Source: Aspidapion aeneum (taxonomy: Eukaryota > Arthropoda > Insecta > Coleoptera > Brentidae). Taken from it: 64,000 nucleotides of DNA. The notes under the pieces were generated by a model. The model had not been told where the DNA came from, ran no database searches, and worked only from the letters and a program-made list of their open reading frames with translations. The translations under genes were made by a program, and so were the position numbers. Position 1 is the first letter of the stretch; each line of letters begins with the position of its first letter. This document shows, one piece after another, positions 48,769 through 59,231 of this stretch. The DNA lies in contig OY755047.1 of NCBI GenBank assembly GCA_963576565.1, positions 26,977,171 through 27,041,170 on the forward strand, written 5' to 3'.

Positions 48769-49025
48769 AGCCCTTTGAAGTTGCCTTTATACTTTGTTAA
48801 CTCATTTTTTTGGATCCGAACCGACGCCGATGCCGTGGAGACAGTGGTCTGGTTGAACTGTGATGAAACGTCTTTCTTCCTTATAGACGTTTTCGTCCCG
48901 CCATAGACTTTGTTTCCTTGGTTCGCTGTCGTTTCACTCGTTAAATAAAAAATAGGTTTCACCTATTTTTAAATTATTTTTTATTTACCTTGTATCTTAT
49001 AGTCAGTTTGATTGACTAGTCAGGC

Positions 49026-49079
49026 CAGCCACGCTGATGATGAAAATGCCTTTTTACGAAACACCGGTGTCCGTGGTTG
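49026..49079 (+). ncRNA. Hammerhead ribozyme, type I, unit 2
   Basis: The core CTGATGA is at 49034-49040 and GAAAC at 49058-49062. Stem I is CAGCCACG (49026-49033) with CGTGGTTG (49072-49079), 8 bp with one G-U. Stem III is ACA/TGT around the loop CCGG. The triplet GTC ends at 49071, the predicted cut site. Stem II is weak (one A-A mismatch), with an extra U after the core. Confidence 0.82.
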
Positions 49080-49307
49080 ACTATACCCCTTTGAGGTTGC
49101 CTTTTATACTTTGTTAACTCATTGTTTTCGGTCCTGAACCGACGCCGTGGATTGCATGGTCTGGTTGAACCGTGACGAAATGTCTTTCTTCCTTATAGAC
49201 CCGTGGACGTTTTCGTTCCGCCATTGACTTAGTTTCCTTGATTCGTTATCATTTCATTCTTTTTGATATACCTTGTATATTATAGTCAGTTTGATCACTG
49301 TAGTCAG

Positions 49308-49364
49308 GCAAGCGACGCTGAGGATGGAAATGCCTTTTTTCGAAACACCAGTGTCCGTGGTTGA
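49308..49364 (+). ncRNA. Hammerhead ribozyme, type I, unit 3
   Basis: The core CTGAGGA is at 49318-49324 and GAAAC at 49342-49346. Stem II is GGAAA with TTTTC, including one G-U. Stem III is ACA/TGT with the loop CCAG. GTC ends at 49355. Stem I has one mismatch relative to unit 2. Confidence 0.8.
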
Positions 49365-49580
49365 CTTTACCCCTTTGAAGTTGCCTTTTATACTTTGTTA
49401 ACTCATTGTTTTCAGTTCCGAACCGACACCGTGGAGACGGTGATAGCATGGTCTGGTTGAACTGTGACGAAATGTCTTTCTTTCTTATAGACCCGTGGAC
49501 GTTTTCGTTCCGCCATGGACTTAGTTTCCTTGGTTCGCTGTCGTTTTACTTGTTAAAGGAAAAAAAGGTTTCCCCTAAGA

Positions 49581-50084
49581 GGGAGCTCTGCGTAAGGCCT
49601 ATAATAAGCGTGTAAGGGTTTTGAAATAACGCTTTTATGAGAAAAGTATTTAATATTTTTTGATAAATCTTTTTTGACAGTTAGTAAAGAAAATAATTCC
49701 TTAGCGGGCAGGCAAATTCTTAAGAAAAAGAAATAAACTCTCAAAAAACGTGCCTGGATAACCCAATTTTAACAATTTTTTGATAGATTATTTCGTCTAA
49801 AACCGTTTTGCTTATTGCAATGAGGTTTCCAATACGGGGAGCATTTATGTCTCTTCTTAAAAGTGCAAAAAAGATTTTTTTTTTTAACTTGCAATACTCG
49901 GCCCAAAAAAGTGTTATTTCAAAACTCTTGCGATTAGATTTTTGCCTACATTATTTAGTTTTTTATTTCAATATAATAACGCCTCCACAGACTTAACTGC
50001 TTTAGTAAATTTTAATTATTTTTAAGTTCCCCTTTATGTTAAAAAGTTTTACCATAAAAGGGTTATTTCGAAACCCTTAAATCC
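49581..50084. other. Unassigned stretch
   Basis: Short overlapping frames near 49553-49996 are not recognisable. Confidence 0.4.
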
Positions 50085-50885
50085 ACGATTCATCACCACT
50101 GACAATGCTGTACACGTTTTTCAAGTTTCCTGCCTCGAAGAGGTCTCGAGTTTTTTGAAACCAATTGAACCTAGCTTCTTTTTGTTCTTTGGTTAGCAGA
50201 TGCGGTATCCAGCAGGAAACTAATTTTCTTACCCCTAATTCTTTGTGCATTTTTTTAAATAGAGATCTTTGAGATTCTTAATAAAGCCTCAATCTCGCAA
50301 TATGTCACATGTCGATCTTCCGTGATGAACATGTGCACATCAGCGATGTTAACCTGGATGACAGACGTTTTTGGTGCACCTGGCCTTGGATCGTCGCAAA
50401 GGCTAAGCCGTCTACGCTTGGATGCTCCATACCAACAAGAAACGGTTCGGTTCGGTTACGCTCTCAACTCGGTATGGCATCCTTGTTGAGAGGATTTCCT
50501 TCGAAAGTTTTAAAAAAATATAGCCTAAATATATTTTCGGTTTAATTCCATTGTTCGACTCATTTGTTAAACTAAAACATTCACTGTAGCTCTAAAACTA
50601 TATGTATGGCCAGGGCCGTATCTGGACCAAAATTTTGGGGGGGTTAGGCCTGTGGAATTTGAAAAATTGTGGGTTTATTGAATATGAAAAAAAGGATAAA
50701 CTTAAAAAACACATTCCGATTTAATTTTCGGGGGGGGGGGGGGTTGAACCCCCCCCCCCCCCCTCAGATACGACCCTGTGTATGGCACTGACGTTTTGAA
50801 TTTAGGTTAGGTAAAGATTGAGGTTAAGTTTTAGTAACGATATTCGCATTCGATCAGCGTCGCCCTCTATGTTGTAAAAGACAAC
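50085..50885 (-). pseudogene. Mariner relic, N-terminal half and 5' flank
   Basis: On the minus strand the 5' flank (50800-50880) precedes a broken transposase N-terminus. Toward 50090 it reads EARFNWFQKTRDLFEAGNLK, then VYSIVSGDESWI, where the D is the first catalytic Asp. It ends there. The flank matches 24677-24770. A hAT MITE interrupts the flank at 50611-50778. Confidence 0.82.
50611..50778. mobile_element. hAT MITE with a pure G:C hairpin
   Basis: Ends CAGGGCCGTATCTG and CAGATACGACCCTG, with the 8-bp duplication TGTATGGC at 50603-50610 and 50779-50786. Inside, 14 G (50730-50743), loop TTGAA, then 15 C (50749-50763). Confidence 0.93.
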
Positions 50886-50920
50886 CCCGTTTTCCATAAA
50901 ATGTAAAACTGCTGCGAGGC

Positions 50921-52222
50921 ATTTGTTCTTTTTAAAAATAATGTAATACCTTTGTAAGATGAGAACATGATAAACTGCTTTCTTAAATGTGTATAAAACA
51001 CACGTGTAGGTATAATCCTACCTTCGATGCCTCGAACAAGAAAGTCAAATTTTATGGTCGTTTACGCAAATTAGGGTTACATTTAGCGAATGGAGTTTTT
51101 TTAGGGTGAAACGGCGCGTGTTTTTTATACCTATAATACGGGGTCGAAAGAAGCTGATCATTTTAACATATATAAATTTTCCTCATTTTTAAACCTAAAC
51201 TGTGTCATATAGGGGCAGGTAGAAACAAAATATCGGACTTACGTTGTCTGTGTTTATTTTAAACATGACGATTTGGTAGTATCTATAATCATTTTCAAGT
51301 TTAAACTAAAGCACCCAGGCTACAAGCCAATCTCTTATATTCTTATAGTTTTCTTATTACTGGTCCGAATTAAGCAAGCGATACCTTGTTTTAAAGACAT
51401 TTCTGCCGTCCCTAAGAAGAAAGCCGCATATAGAAATTTTAGGTTTTACGAAACACGGGTTTAAAGTTTTACAGTTTTTTATTTTCTTATAATTTTAAAA
51501 TAAGAAGTAAATAAATAAAACCGCATTACATTTATGTCAAAATTATAAGACAATAGGGACTTATTGCAATAAAGTCGGGCTGCAGTAGTGCCAGGCAATA
51601 TTTTGATAGCTTCGCATGAAAACTGACAGTTGATCTTTCAAAATTGACATGCCAAATTTGAATTTAAAACTAGGTCGTTTATTTTTCATTAATAAAGGAA
51701 AGCAATATTTATTCCGGTTCATATGGTAAACGAAGGTCGTGTATTAAAAGATAATGGCTGGCAATGGCAATTAAATAAGAATAAAACTTTTAAGCCCATT
51801 TTTCACAAAAAGTAAAATTTCTGCACGCAGCTTTCTTCCTAGGGACGACAGATTTGTTCCTCTTAAAAATAATGTAATACCTTTGTAAAATCTGTAAAAT
51901 GAGAACATGATAAACTGCTTTCTTAAATAAAGCTGTATAAAAGACACGTGTAGGTATAATCCTACCTTCGATGCATCGAACAAGAAAGTCAAATTTTATG
52001 GTCGTTTACGCAAATTAGGGTTACATTTAGCGAATGGAGTTTTTTTAGGGTGAAACGGCGCGTGTTTTTTATACCTATAATACAGGGTCAAAAAAGGCTG
52101 ATCATTTTAACATAGATAAATTTTCGTCATTTTTAAACCTAAACTGTGTCATAAGGGGGTAGGTAGAAACAAAATATATATTTTAAATATAACGTCTCGG
52201 TTAGTAAGTATCTCTAATCGTT
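50921..52222. repeat. Direct repeat pair, ~370 bp each, ~930 bp apart
   Basis: Copy 1 (about 50921-51295) and copy 2 (about 51850-52222) share AATGTAATACCTTTGTAA, CACGTGTAGGTATAATCC, GGTCGTTTACGCAAATTAGG and GAAACGGCGCGTG. On the minus strand both have GGTATAAAAAACACGC, like a TATA region. The spacer contains an inverted pair at about 51403-51441 and 51811-51851 built on GTCCCTARGAAGAAAGC. LTRs of a tiny element or a tandem duplication are both possible. No retroviral-type gene is present. Confidence 0.65.
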
Positions 52223-53086
52223 CTGGTATACCAACGGATCCCAAACGCCATAAAGTGTTGGATCTGGAGAAGTTAGTATCTAAGAAAAACTTGAGATTTA
52301 ACATGGTCTCGGCCAATTGGCTAGTATATTTCAGGCCGAACGTGTAGACATTGAACTGTGTGCCCGGTGGATTACTGACGACGAATGAACCAACAGGACA
52401 ATAAAAATCTTCTCCGACAGTCAAGCAGCCTTAAGAACGCTTGATCATATACGGCCTCATCGAGCACCATGAGAAGCTGCAGGGATTCGCTGAACGCGCT
52501 TGGTAGCGCTAACAATATGTTATTAGTATGGATACCAGGGCATTCTGGGCACGTGGAGTCTGAGGCCTCAGACCAAGCAGCGAAGGAAGCGGCATCTGCC
52601 CCGAACCAGCCTTGGGGATAACGTGCAATGCTGCTAAATTAACAATATTGAAATGGATAGAGAACAGCTTCCAACAACACTGCATAAAAATACTAGAACT
52701 GGTTCACTCTATAAAGGACCTTGTGGAAAGAGAGCCACGAGTATTATTGGACTTACCAGACAGGAGATCCGTATAGTGACTGGACTTTTTACGGGTCACT
52801 CTGGACTAAGAATACCAAACATACACAGAATGGCACTAACAGAAGAGACCTAACGTAGACTGTATGGAGGATGACAAAACAGTTAGACATACTGGTGAAT
52901 GTCCGGCTATTGCACGTTTACGTCACAACACTTTCGGTAAACCTCAGATTGATTCAGAAGATGTCAGTGTCTCACCCAAACTGATAGCTAACCTTTTTGG
53001 AGGATTAGGCATACAGTGTTGAGAAACCACTCAAAAGTGAGCCATAATACACACTGATGTACACACTCACATATGAATCATCATCA
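52223..53086 (+). pseudogene. LINE RNase H and C-terminus, copy C
   Basis: This is a 5'-truncated insertion. It starts in RNase H (WYTNGSQ), then KIFSDSQAALRTLDHIRPHR, VWIPGHSGHVESEASDQAAK, and the C-terminal TRQEIRIVTGLFTGHSGLRI. It ends in an ATCATCATC tail. The 12-bp duplication TCTCTAATCGTT lies at 52211-52222 and 53087-53098. Frameshifts and stops make it inactive. Confidence 0.9.
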
Positions 53087-53098
53087 TCTCTAATCGTT

Positions 53099-53733
53099 TC
53101 CAAGTTGTTTTCCATACGGGGTGATTTCCATATGTTTGGTTTGTTTATGGCTATATATGCAGCTTTAACAAACTTGCAACTTCTTATTCAAAATTTTAGC
53201 TTCAGACCATTGAATCATTTCATCATTGGTGCAATATCCCTTAATGGGATACTTTCCTTTACTTTAACTCAAAGGGAGCGTTTCGTTTTTCTGATATATG
53301 ATTTACCATACTTACACGGATTTGGTCAATTCATTCCTTATTATTTAAGAAACTCCAACACCCAGTGACGTGCGTTGCTAATCAAAGGAGGGTAGGCAAA
53401 AACTGGCGTTATTTTGGCACTTCCATGCTTACTGCACACAAATACTTACTAGACAACAAGCGAAAAATTCCCGAAAAAAAAATCCCTCACAAAATCAAAT
53501 ATTAAAATAAAATAAGCTAAAACAATAAATCGAAGCCCTTAGAAAATTAAACAAATTTATTATACCTGTTATGAAATTAATATGATTCTGTCCAAACCTT
53601 GAAAAGGCAGTAACCACCAAAAAACCAACCAAAGTTAAGATTTCATCCTTCTCTATAGTGAACAAAATTAATTTTAACCAAGCTACGCACACGAATGCAT
53701 GGGACACACACACACACAAATATTCGTGTGTAA
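53099..53733. other. Unassigned; (AC)n microsatellite at the end
   Basis: CAGTGACGTGCG at 53366 resembles a hAT end without a partner. An ACACACACAC tract lies at about 53704-53717. The plus frame at 53057-53368 has no known domain. Confidence 0.4.
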
Positions 53734-54030
53734 AGCGGGGTCTTCACATAACATTTTACCTTACGTCTTGCCTATCAGTCAAAAGGGTCAAGTGTGACGG
53801 TTGAAAGACTAGCGTAGACACTTGATAGTTTTAACGTACGTACTTTTTTAGATCAGTTTTTGATACAAAACGATGGTTTTATTGGAAAGCAATGCGTGAT
53901 CAGGTCAGTTCTCTAGGCGATATTCCGTCTTAAATCAGTTCAAGTAAAACGTCCGTCCACAAAGTTTTACTTGACGCGTTTTGACTGGACAGGCAAGACG
54001 TAAGGTAAAACGTTATGTGAAGACCCGACT
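53734..54030. mobile_element. Harbinger-like MITE
   Basis: The left end AGCGGGGTCTTCACATAACA mirrors the right end CGTTATGTGAAGACCCGACT, and inverted similarity continues through TTACGTCTTGCC. TAA lies at 53731-53733 and 54031-54033, as in PIF/Harbinger elements. Confidence 0.82.
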
Positions 54031-54033
54031 TAA

Positions 54034-54190
54034 AGCGGGGTCTACACATAACATTTTGCCTGACGTTTTACTTGATCAGGTAAAACGGATCAGGCAAAAC
54101 CTTTTATGTAGACAATAAAACGTACGTTTTGCCTGAACTAAACAGGACCTGTTGAACTGATCGGTAGAGGCTTTGTTTCCGGTAAAACGT
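54034..54190. mobile_element. Adjacent partial copy of the same MITE
   Basis: It starts AGCGGGGTCTACACATAACA right after the shared TAA. It then carries TTTTGCCTGACG-type blocks and fades near 54190 without a 3' end. Confidence 0.6.
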
Positions 54191-54569
54191 CAGTTTTAGC
54201 GGCATTTCTTGTGGTAGTGCATACAATTTTAATTCCTTTTGAGTGCAACTTAGAAGTTGGTATACGAACATTAGATAAGATAATTTTTTACAAAATCAAA
54301 CAGGTTATTGTCTTCCTCCACTAATTTTTAATTTGTTTGAAACAAATAGTCCTGACATTTTTCGTAAGCAGAAATTTACATCTTCAGGGGACATTACCAA
54401 ACTAAATCAGCACAACATTTTGAAAAACTGGTTAAAAAACTATCTTTAGCTAATGAAACGGTTAAGTCATAGACATTTAAAACAAAAAACATTATTGACA
54501 AAAGCAGTGCTTCCTCCATGGTGTATCAAAAACTGATGCACTGAACAATATAAGCATCTGTAATTATTA
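54191..54569. other. Unassigned stretch
   Basis: Nothing recognised. Confidence 0.4.
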
Positions 54570-56372
54570 ATAACCGAATAAATCACAGATACACAGATCT
54601 AATAGCCAGTATATATAGTGAAGCAATAACATCAATCAAAATCCACGAAGGAACCAAGCAAATCCGCATAAGAAGGGCTGACACAATATCCCCTATTTAA
54701 CTATTTAACTATTTAACCAGGCCCTAGAAAATATTTTTAAAAACTAAGATTGTAAAAGTAGACGGACAATACTTGAACCACCTAAGATATACTGATGATA
54801 TCGCCTTAATAACAGATTGATAAAACAGAACGGATAAAAATGCTAAACTAAAAAAAGAAAACCAAACGCTGAAATCAAGAGACGAGTAAGATTGTCCTGG
54901 GCAGCATTCGGTAATTTAAGCTACATATTAAAAAATAAAAAATATCCTCAGTACCTCAAAAGGAGAGTGTATAACCAATGTATCCTTTCTGTACTTACCT
55001 ATGGATTCCAGACCTAGAAACTTACAAAATCAAACATGGATAAAGTAACAAAAGCCCAAAGATCAATGGGAAGACAAATGTTACATGTTAAGCTAGCAGA
55101 CAGAAAAAGGAATTAATTAATAAGAAATAAAAGAAAAGGAAGAGACGTCAGAGGAGAAGTAGCAAAATTAAAATGGAAATTTATATGTATATTTATCGGT
55201 TTCATAACGTTCTACGTCTTCCGATACCCAATCTCCACTCGTTTCTGTTTGACCATAATTCATCATCTAGGCCTCTTATTCTTATTTCACTCTCCAGCTT
55301 TTTCTTGGCCGTCCTCGTTTTCTTCGGTCAGTTGGTTTCCATTGTAGTATTTGTTTGGTAGTCTTTCATCATTCATTCTTTGTACATGTCCTTACCACAC
55401 CAGTTGTTTTGTTCTTATATCATCAATTAAAGTACGTTCACCCACTGTCATAATTTATCTTATTCTTTGATTTGTAACTGTTTCTCTTTTTGATTTCCCT
55501 GCTGATCTTCTCCAATAGTCCATCTCCGTAGCGGAAAGCATTTTTTCTGTTCTATCCTTGATTGGCCATTATATATAAGCTTTTTGTTATGTTTTGATAT
55601 AGTTTGATCCCAATTTATTCCATTTAATAAAGTTATTGCTTTTCTTCCTTGTACGTTTCGATCTTTTATAGCGTTGTCTAGTGTTTAGTGTTTCATTTAT
55701 ACTTATCACAGGACTGAATTCGCTGCCCGGTATTTAAGATTACATCCTGTTTCGTTCCTCCGATACACATATACTCTGTCTTATTGAGATTAACCTCTAG
55801 TCCCCACTTATTGTACTCTTCTATTAGTTTTCGTGTCATATATTCGAAGTCATTATAATCCTGAGCCACTACTATCTGATCATCGGCAAAACATAAAGTA
55901 TACAAAGTGGTTGCGTCCAATGGAATTCCCATGTTTTGGCATTTTCTCCTCCATACTTTAAGGACTTGTTCCAAGTATACAGCAACCTTGTTTAAGTCCT
56001 TTATTTACTTGAAAGCCTTTGGTTCGTTTTGCTATTATTTTAACTTTTGCCTTACTATTGCGATATAACTCTTTGATGGCCTTAATTAGTTGTACGCTTA
56101 TGTTTGTGTTTTCCAATGCTTTCCAAAGTAGATTTATTGGTATACTATCATATGCCTTCTGCAAATCGACGTAAATGGAAATTTGACGGTCATAATATCA
56201 GACAGAAAGACAATCGATGGAACACATTTATTGTAAACTGGAGACCTTCGGACGATTTGAAGAAACATATGGGAGCTAGATGGATAAACACGGCGACAGA
56301 CAGAGAAGACTGGAAGATGTTGGGGGAGGCCTATGTCCAAACATAGATCGAAGAAGGCTAGATAGATAGATA
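54570..56372 (+). pseudogene. LINE reverse transcriptase C-terminal half, split by another LINE
   Basis: Plus-strand blocks: DLIASIYSEAITSIKIHEGT, RRADTISP, VDGQYLNHLRYTDDIALITD (catalytic YTDD), SYILKNKKYPQYLKRRVYNQ, ILSVLTYGFQT and KAQRSMGRQML to 55182. It resumes at 56185 with GHNIRQKDNRWNTFIVNWRP and DREDWKMLGEAYVQT, ending in a TAGATAGATAG tail. Stops and frame changes are frequent. The split is caused by the element at 55183-56172. Confidence 0.88.
55183..56172 (-). pseudogene. 5'-truncated LINE inserted in the previous LINE
   Basis: The duplication AAATGGAAATTT flanks it at 55171-55182 and 56173-56184. On the minus strand it runs QKAYDSIPINLLWKALEN, VNKGLKQGCC, LYTLCFADDQIVVAQDYNDF (catalytic FADD), WGLEVNLNKTEYMCIGG, then a frame-broken tail with WYRHVQRMND and RVEIGYRKT before the stop. 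It starts inside RT, so it was dead on arrival. Confidence 0.92.
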
Positions 56373-56866
56373 GCTGTCATAAGGTAAGTTCTCATTCAAA
56401 ATATGATATGAAAAAAAGTGTTTGGGATTTTATCTAGGATAGGCAATCCATTTTCTCTACATTTTATGCACGCCACTGAAAACATCGAATGACCTGAGGG
56501 GCAATTAGGGATTAAAACTGAATAAAAGCTCTTTCAAAAAGTGAATTTACAATGCAAATATTACTTTTATATCCTGTTTTATTTTATTTTCTTATTCCTT
56601 CTCAAAGTAAATTCAAAGTTATCCGAGCATGAAAGTTTCCGTCATTTATCAACCGACTTTAAATTAACCCATATTCCAAAATGCGATACATAAAATCCCC
56701 GGAAAAATATATTTAACTGGAAGGATTCTATAGTTTACATAGCCAATTGATCGTGCGTTAAAAGAAAATATGGTAAATCGCGATATGGGTCATCAGTCAT
56801 GATTACGTTAAAAGGACTGTGTGCTTTTTCGCTTTTTGTGTCCTATCACAAAATCAGGTAAGTAAG
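56373..56866. other. Unassigned stretch
   Basis: GCACGCCACTG at 56467-56477 resembles an unpaired hAT end. Nothing else was seen. Confidence 0.4.
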
Positions 56867-56868
56867 TA

Positions 56869-57637
56869 GGGGAGAACCGCTATGAAGGACACTTTATCAA
56901 AAATAGTAAAATTGACATTTAAAAAAAAAGCTTAATTAATATACTTGTAAAATGAACTATTAAAAGAAAATAGGCAAGCTTATGGTCTGAGTAATATTCA
57001 AATTTGGAAAAAGTAGCATTTGTCCATTTCAAAACATCGATGTATTGAAACGGACAGTGACGGTTTTAAAATGGACAGTAGCGGTTTTGAAAATTTCTTT
57101 CGCATTAAAAGACATTAATTGCTTCAAAAATAACTTCTATTCAAACAGACACTATCTTAAGAACAGTTGTTGCAATAAAAATGTCGAATACCCTTTGTTG
57201 TTTCTTATCGAAGCCTTGAAACGGACACATCGTATTGAAACGCACAATACAGCGTATCATGTCCACTTCAAAGCGACATCTGCTTAACATCAAAATGACA
57301 ATGCAAGATATAAACAGAGAAATATTTTCCAAGATCTACAGCTATATTTACGTACTATAGTAACTTAACAACCTTACTGATCTGAAATTAACTAAATTTC
57401 ATTAGCTTACCTGTGACATAGTTCGATATTTTCGTAACTAATTTACCTTTTCAACGAATAATAATAAAATGCTTGCCGTCGTCAGGCGGTGAAGTTGTTT
57501 ACTGAACAACTTCGACCGAAGTGTGATCTGGGCACAGGGTTGCCATATGTAAATTTGAAATTCTAGGTCATACAATCATACTGGAACTACGATAACTGTC
57601 CGTTTCAAAACCCGTCCGTTTCATAGCGGTTTTCCCC
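56869..57637. mobile_element. Inverted-repeat element with TA duplication
   Basis: The left end GGGGAGAACCGCTATGAA mirrors the right end TTCATAGCGGTTTTCCCC. TA is outside at 56867-56868 and 57638-57639. GAAACGGACAG-type motifs repeat subterminally and inside. No transposase. The 80-codon plus frame is built from these repeats. Confidence 0.75.
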
Positions 57638-57639
57638 TA

Positions 57640-58060
57640 TTCATGAGTATCGGACAGATTCAAAAGAAACTAAGGTGTTTTTGGCAACGTTTCGAAATTA
57701 ATTAATTAATTATTCTGCCAGTTAAATAAGAGATTCTTGACTCCTACAGATTGGATTTTACAACAAACCAAATTTAAAAGAGTGGGTTCAACCAGTGACG
57801 GTGCGTGGTGACCAGTTTTGGGGGGGCAAGTTTTTTTGAGTGCCACGCCTATCTTTTTGGGCCATCGAGTAACTACGAAATCGTCAAAATCAAAACAATA
57901 CGGCCCGACCGATAACGCCAAGTTGTCTCAGTACACTAATTTAAGGTGCACATAAGCTAACTTTAACAGACAACGCTTACCGTTGACGCGGGTAACATCA
58001 TCATCATTTTGTGTACTGTTAAATTCTATAGGGTCATGTCGTCCTCTCTTTCGGTCTAGG
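57640..58060. other. Unassigned; possible hAT end
   Basis: CAGTGACGGTGCGTGG at about 57792 resembles a hAT 5' end. No partner was found. Confidence 0.4.
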
Positions 58061-58717
58061 ATAACTGGGCGTCGCCAACTCGGCGCCGCCATCTGGACAC
58101 CGGGACAACTCAGCGCGGCCTACTGGGCGCCGGACTAAAAATTTCTTTTTGTTAAACGGTGCAGATGAAAAACAAAATAGATATATTATTTATACAAAAA
58201 CATATTTAAAAAATCCTTTACGCAATTTTTTTGAAATTTGGTTTTGTTAAGTAAAGTTAAATCCATTAAGTGGAGTGTTAAAATTTGGTAGATGTAGTGT
58301 TTGGTAACCTGGTAACACTACAATTTACGTTTTTTATTATAACAATGGCGGATTCAAAATGGCTGATTTCTTTATTTTTAAACCGATTTGTCTCAAACTT
58401 GAAAGTTTGCAGTGCCTGAGATCACTTAATACAGTTTTATCCTCAAACTTAAAAAAAATTCAAAATGTCTTTTAACAAAATATTTTACTCAAACTTCAAA
58501 AAATCAAAATAGTCGATCCAACATGGCGGATTTTCTTATTTATGAACCGATGTGTATCAAATATAGAAATTGGCGGTGTTTTAAGTCGCTGATTATAGCT
58601 GAAAAAGTAAAAATGGCGAATCGAAAATGGCGGATTTTCTTCTTTACTAACCGATTTGTCTTAGTTGGCGGCGCCGAGTTGGCCCGGTGCCGAGTTGGCG
58701 GCGCCCAGTTATCCCAT
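58061..58717. mobile_element. Inverted-repeat element with GC-rich modular ends
   Basis: The left end GGATAACTGGGCGTCGCCAA and the right end TTGGCGGCGCCCAGTTATCC are inverted. Next to each end, the motif ACTCGGCGCC or its complement repeats. The AT-rich interior has three diverged modules with ATGGCGGATT and AACCGATTTGTC. No target duplication or transposase was seen. Confidence 0.65.
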
Positions 58718-59231
58718 TCCGTTCCCTTTCGATATTTCGTAATTAGAATGCGACCTAACAACTGCGGTGCTTAGAATTTGGTTCCAATTAAGCGCGGCGT
58801 TGGCGGCATTCGGCCTTGTCAATCTGGCAGAGACTGTCAGTTGTTGATATTTTTGTCTTTTTGTTGGGAAATAAAGAAAATCTCGGGCTTTCCCCACCCT
58901 AATTAAAAAAGTAATATTTTAAGACCTTGAACCTGCTTTTGACTGTTGCAAGTAAAACCACAAAAAACGAAAACAGAAGGCGACCACTTTACATTTAACT
59001 CTCTTTGCTAATATTTTTTTTATCTTTACCTATTGAGAAAACTCTTCATAGTCTGTCAATCTAAGCACCAACCTATTTAAATTTTATAAAAAAAATAATA
59101 ACCCATAACTATTGGTATAATAGAGCTTATATATGTATACAAAAAAGAATAAATTTATATTGTGCGGATAAAGGGCAAACATAAAAGGTAATAACGACTG
59201 TTGGAAAAATAAAAAGTAATTTATCAAAAAT
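58718..59231. other. Unassigned stretch
   Basis: Nothing recognised. Confidence 0.4.

Larger units (their letters stand above)
48656..49580 (+). repeat. Three-unit ~300 bp tandem array carrying hammerhead ribozymes
   Basis: TTGTATCTT-type unit markers at 48690, 48990 and 49273 give periods of about 300 and 283 bp. Each unit carries CGAAACACCGGTGTCCGTGG or a variant, TTGAAGTTGCCTTTTATAC and CTTTCTTCCTTATAGAC. Unit length, tandem layout and an embedded type I hammerhead match metazoan retrozymes or Penelope-like pLTR arrays (established types; assignment inferred). Frames on both strands are translations of non-coding repeat. Confidence 0.85.

Noticed and set aside
53366..56477. CAGTGACGTGC and GCACGCCACTG as ends of one hAT element
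   Set aside because: Only 11 bp match and the flanking 8-mers differ.
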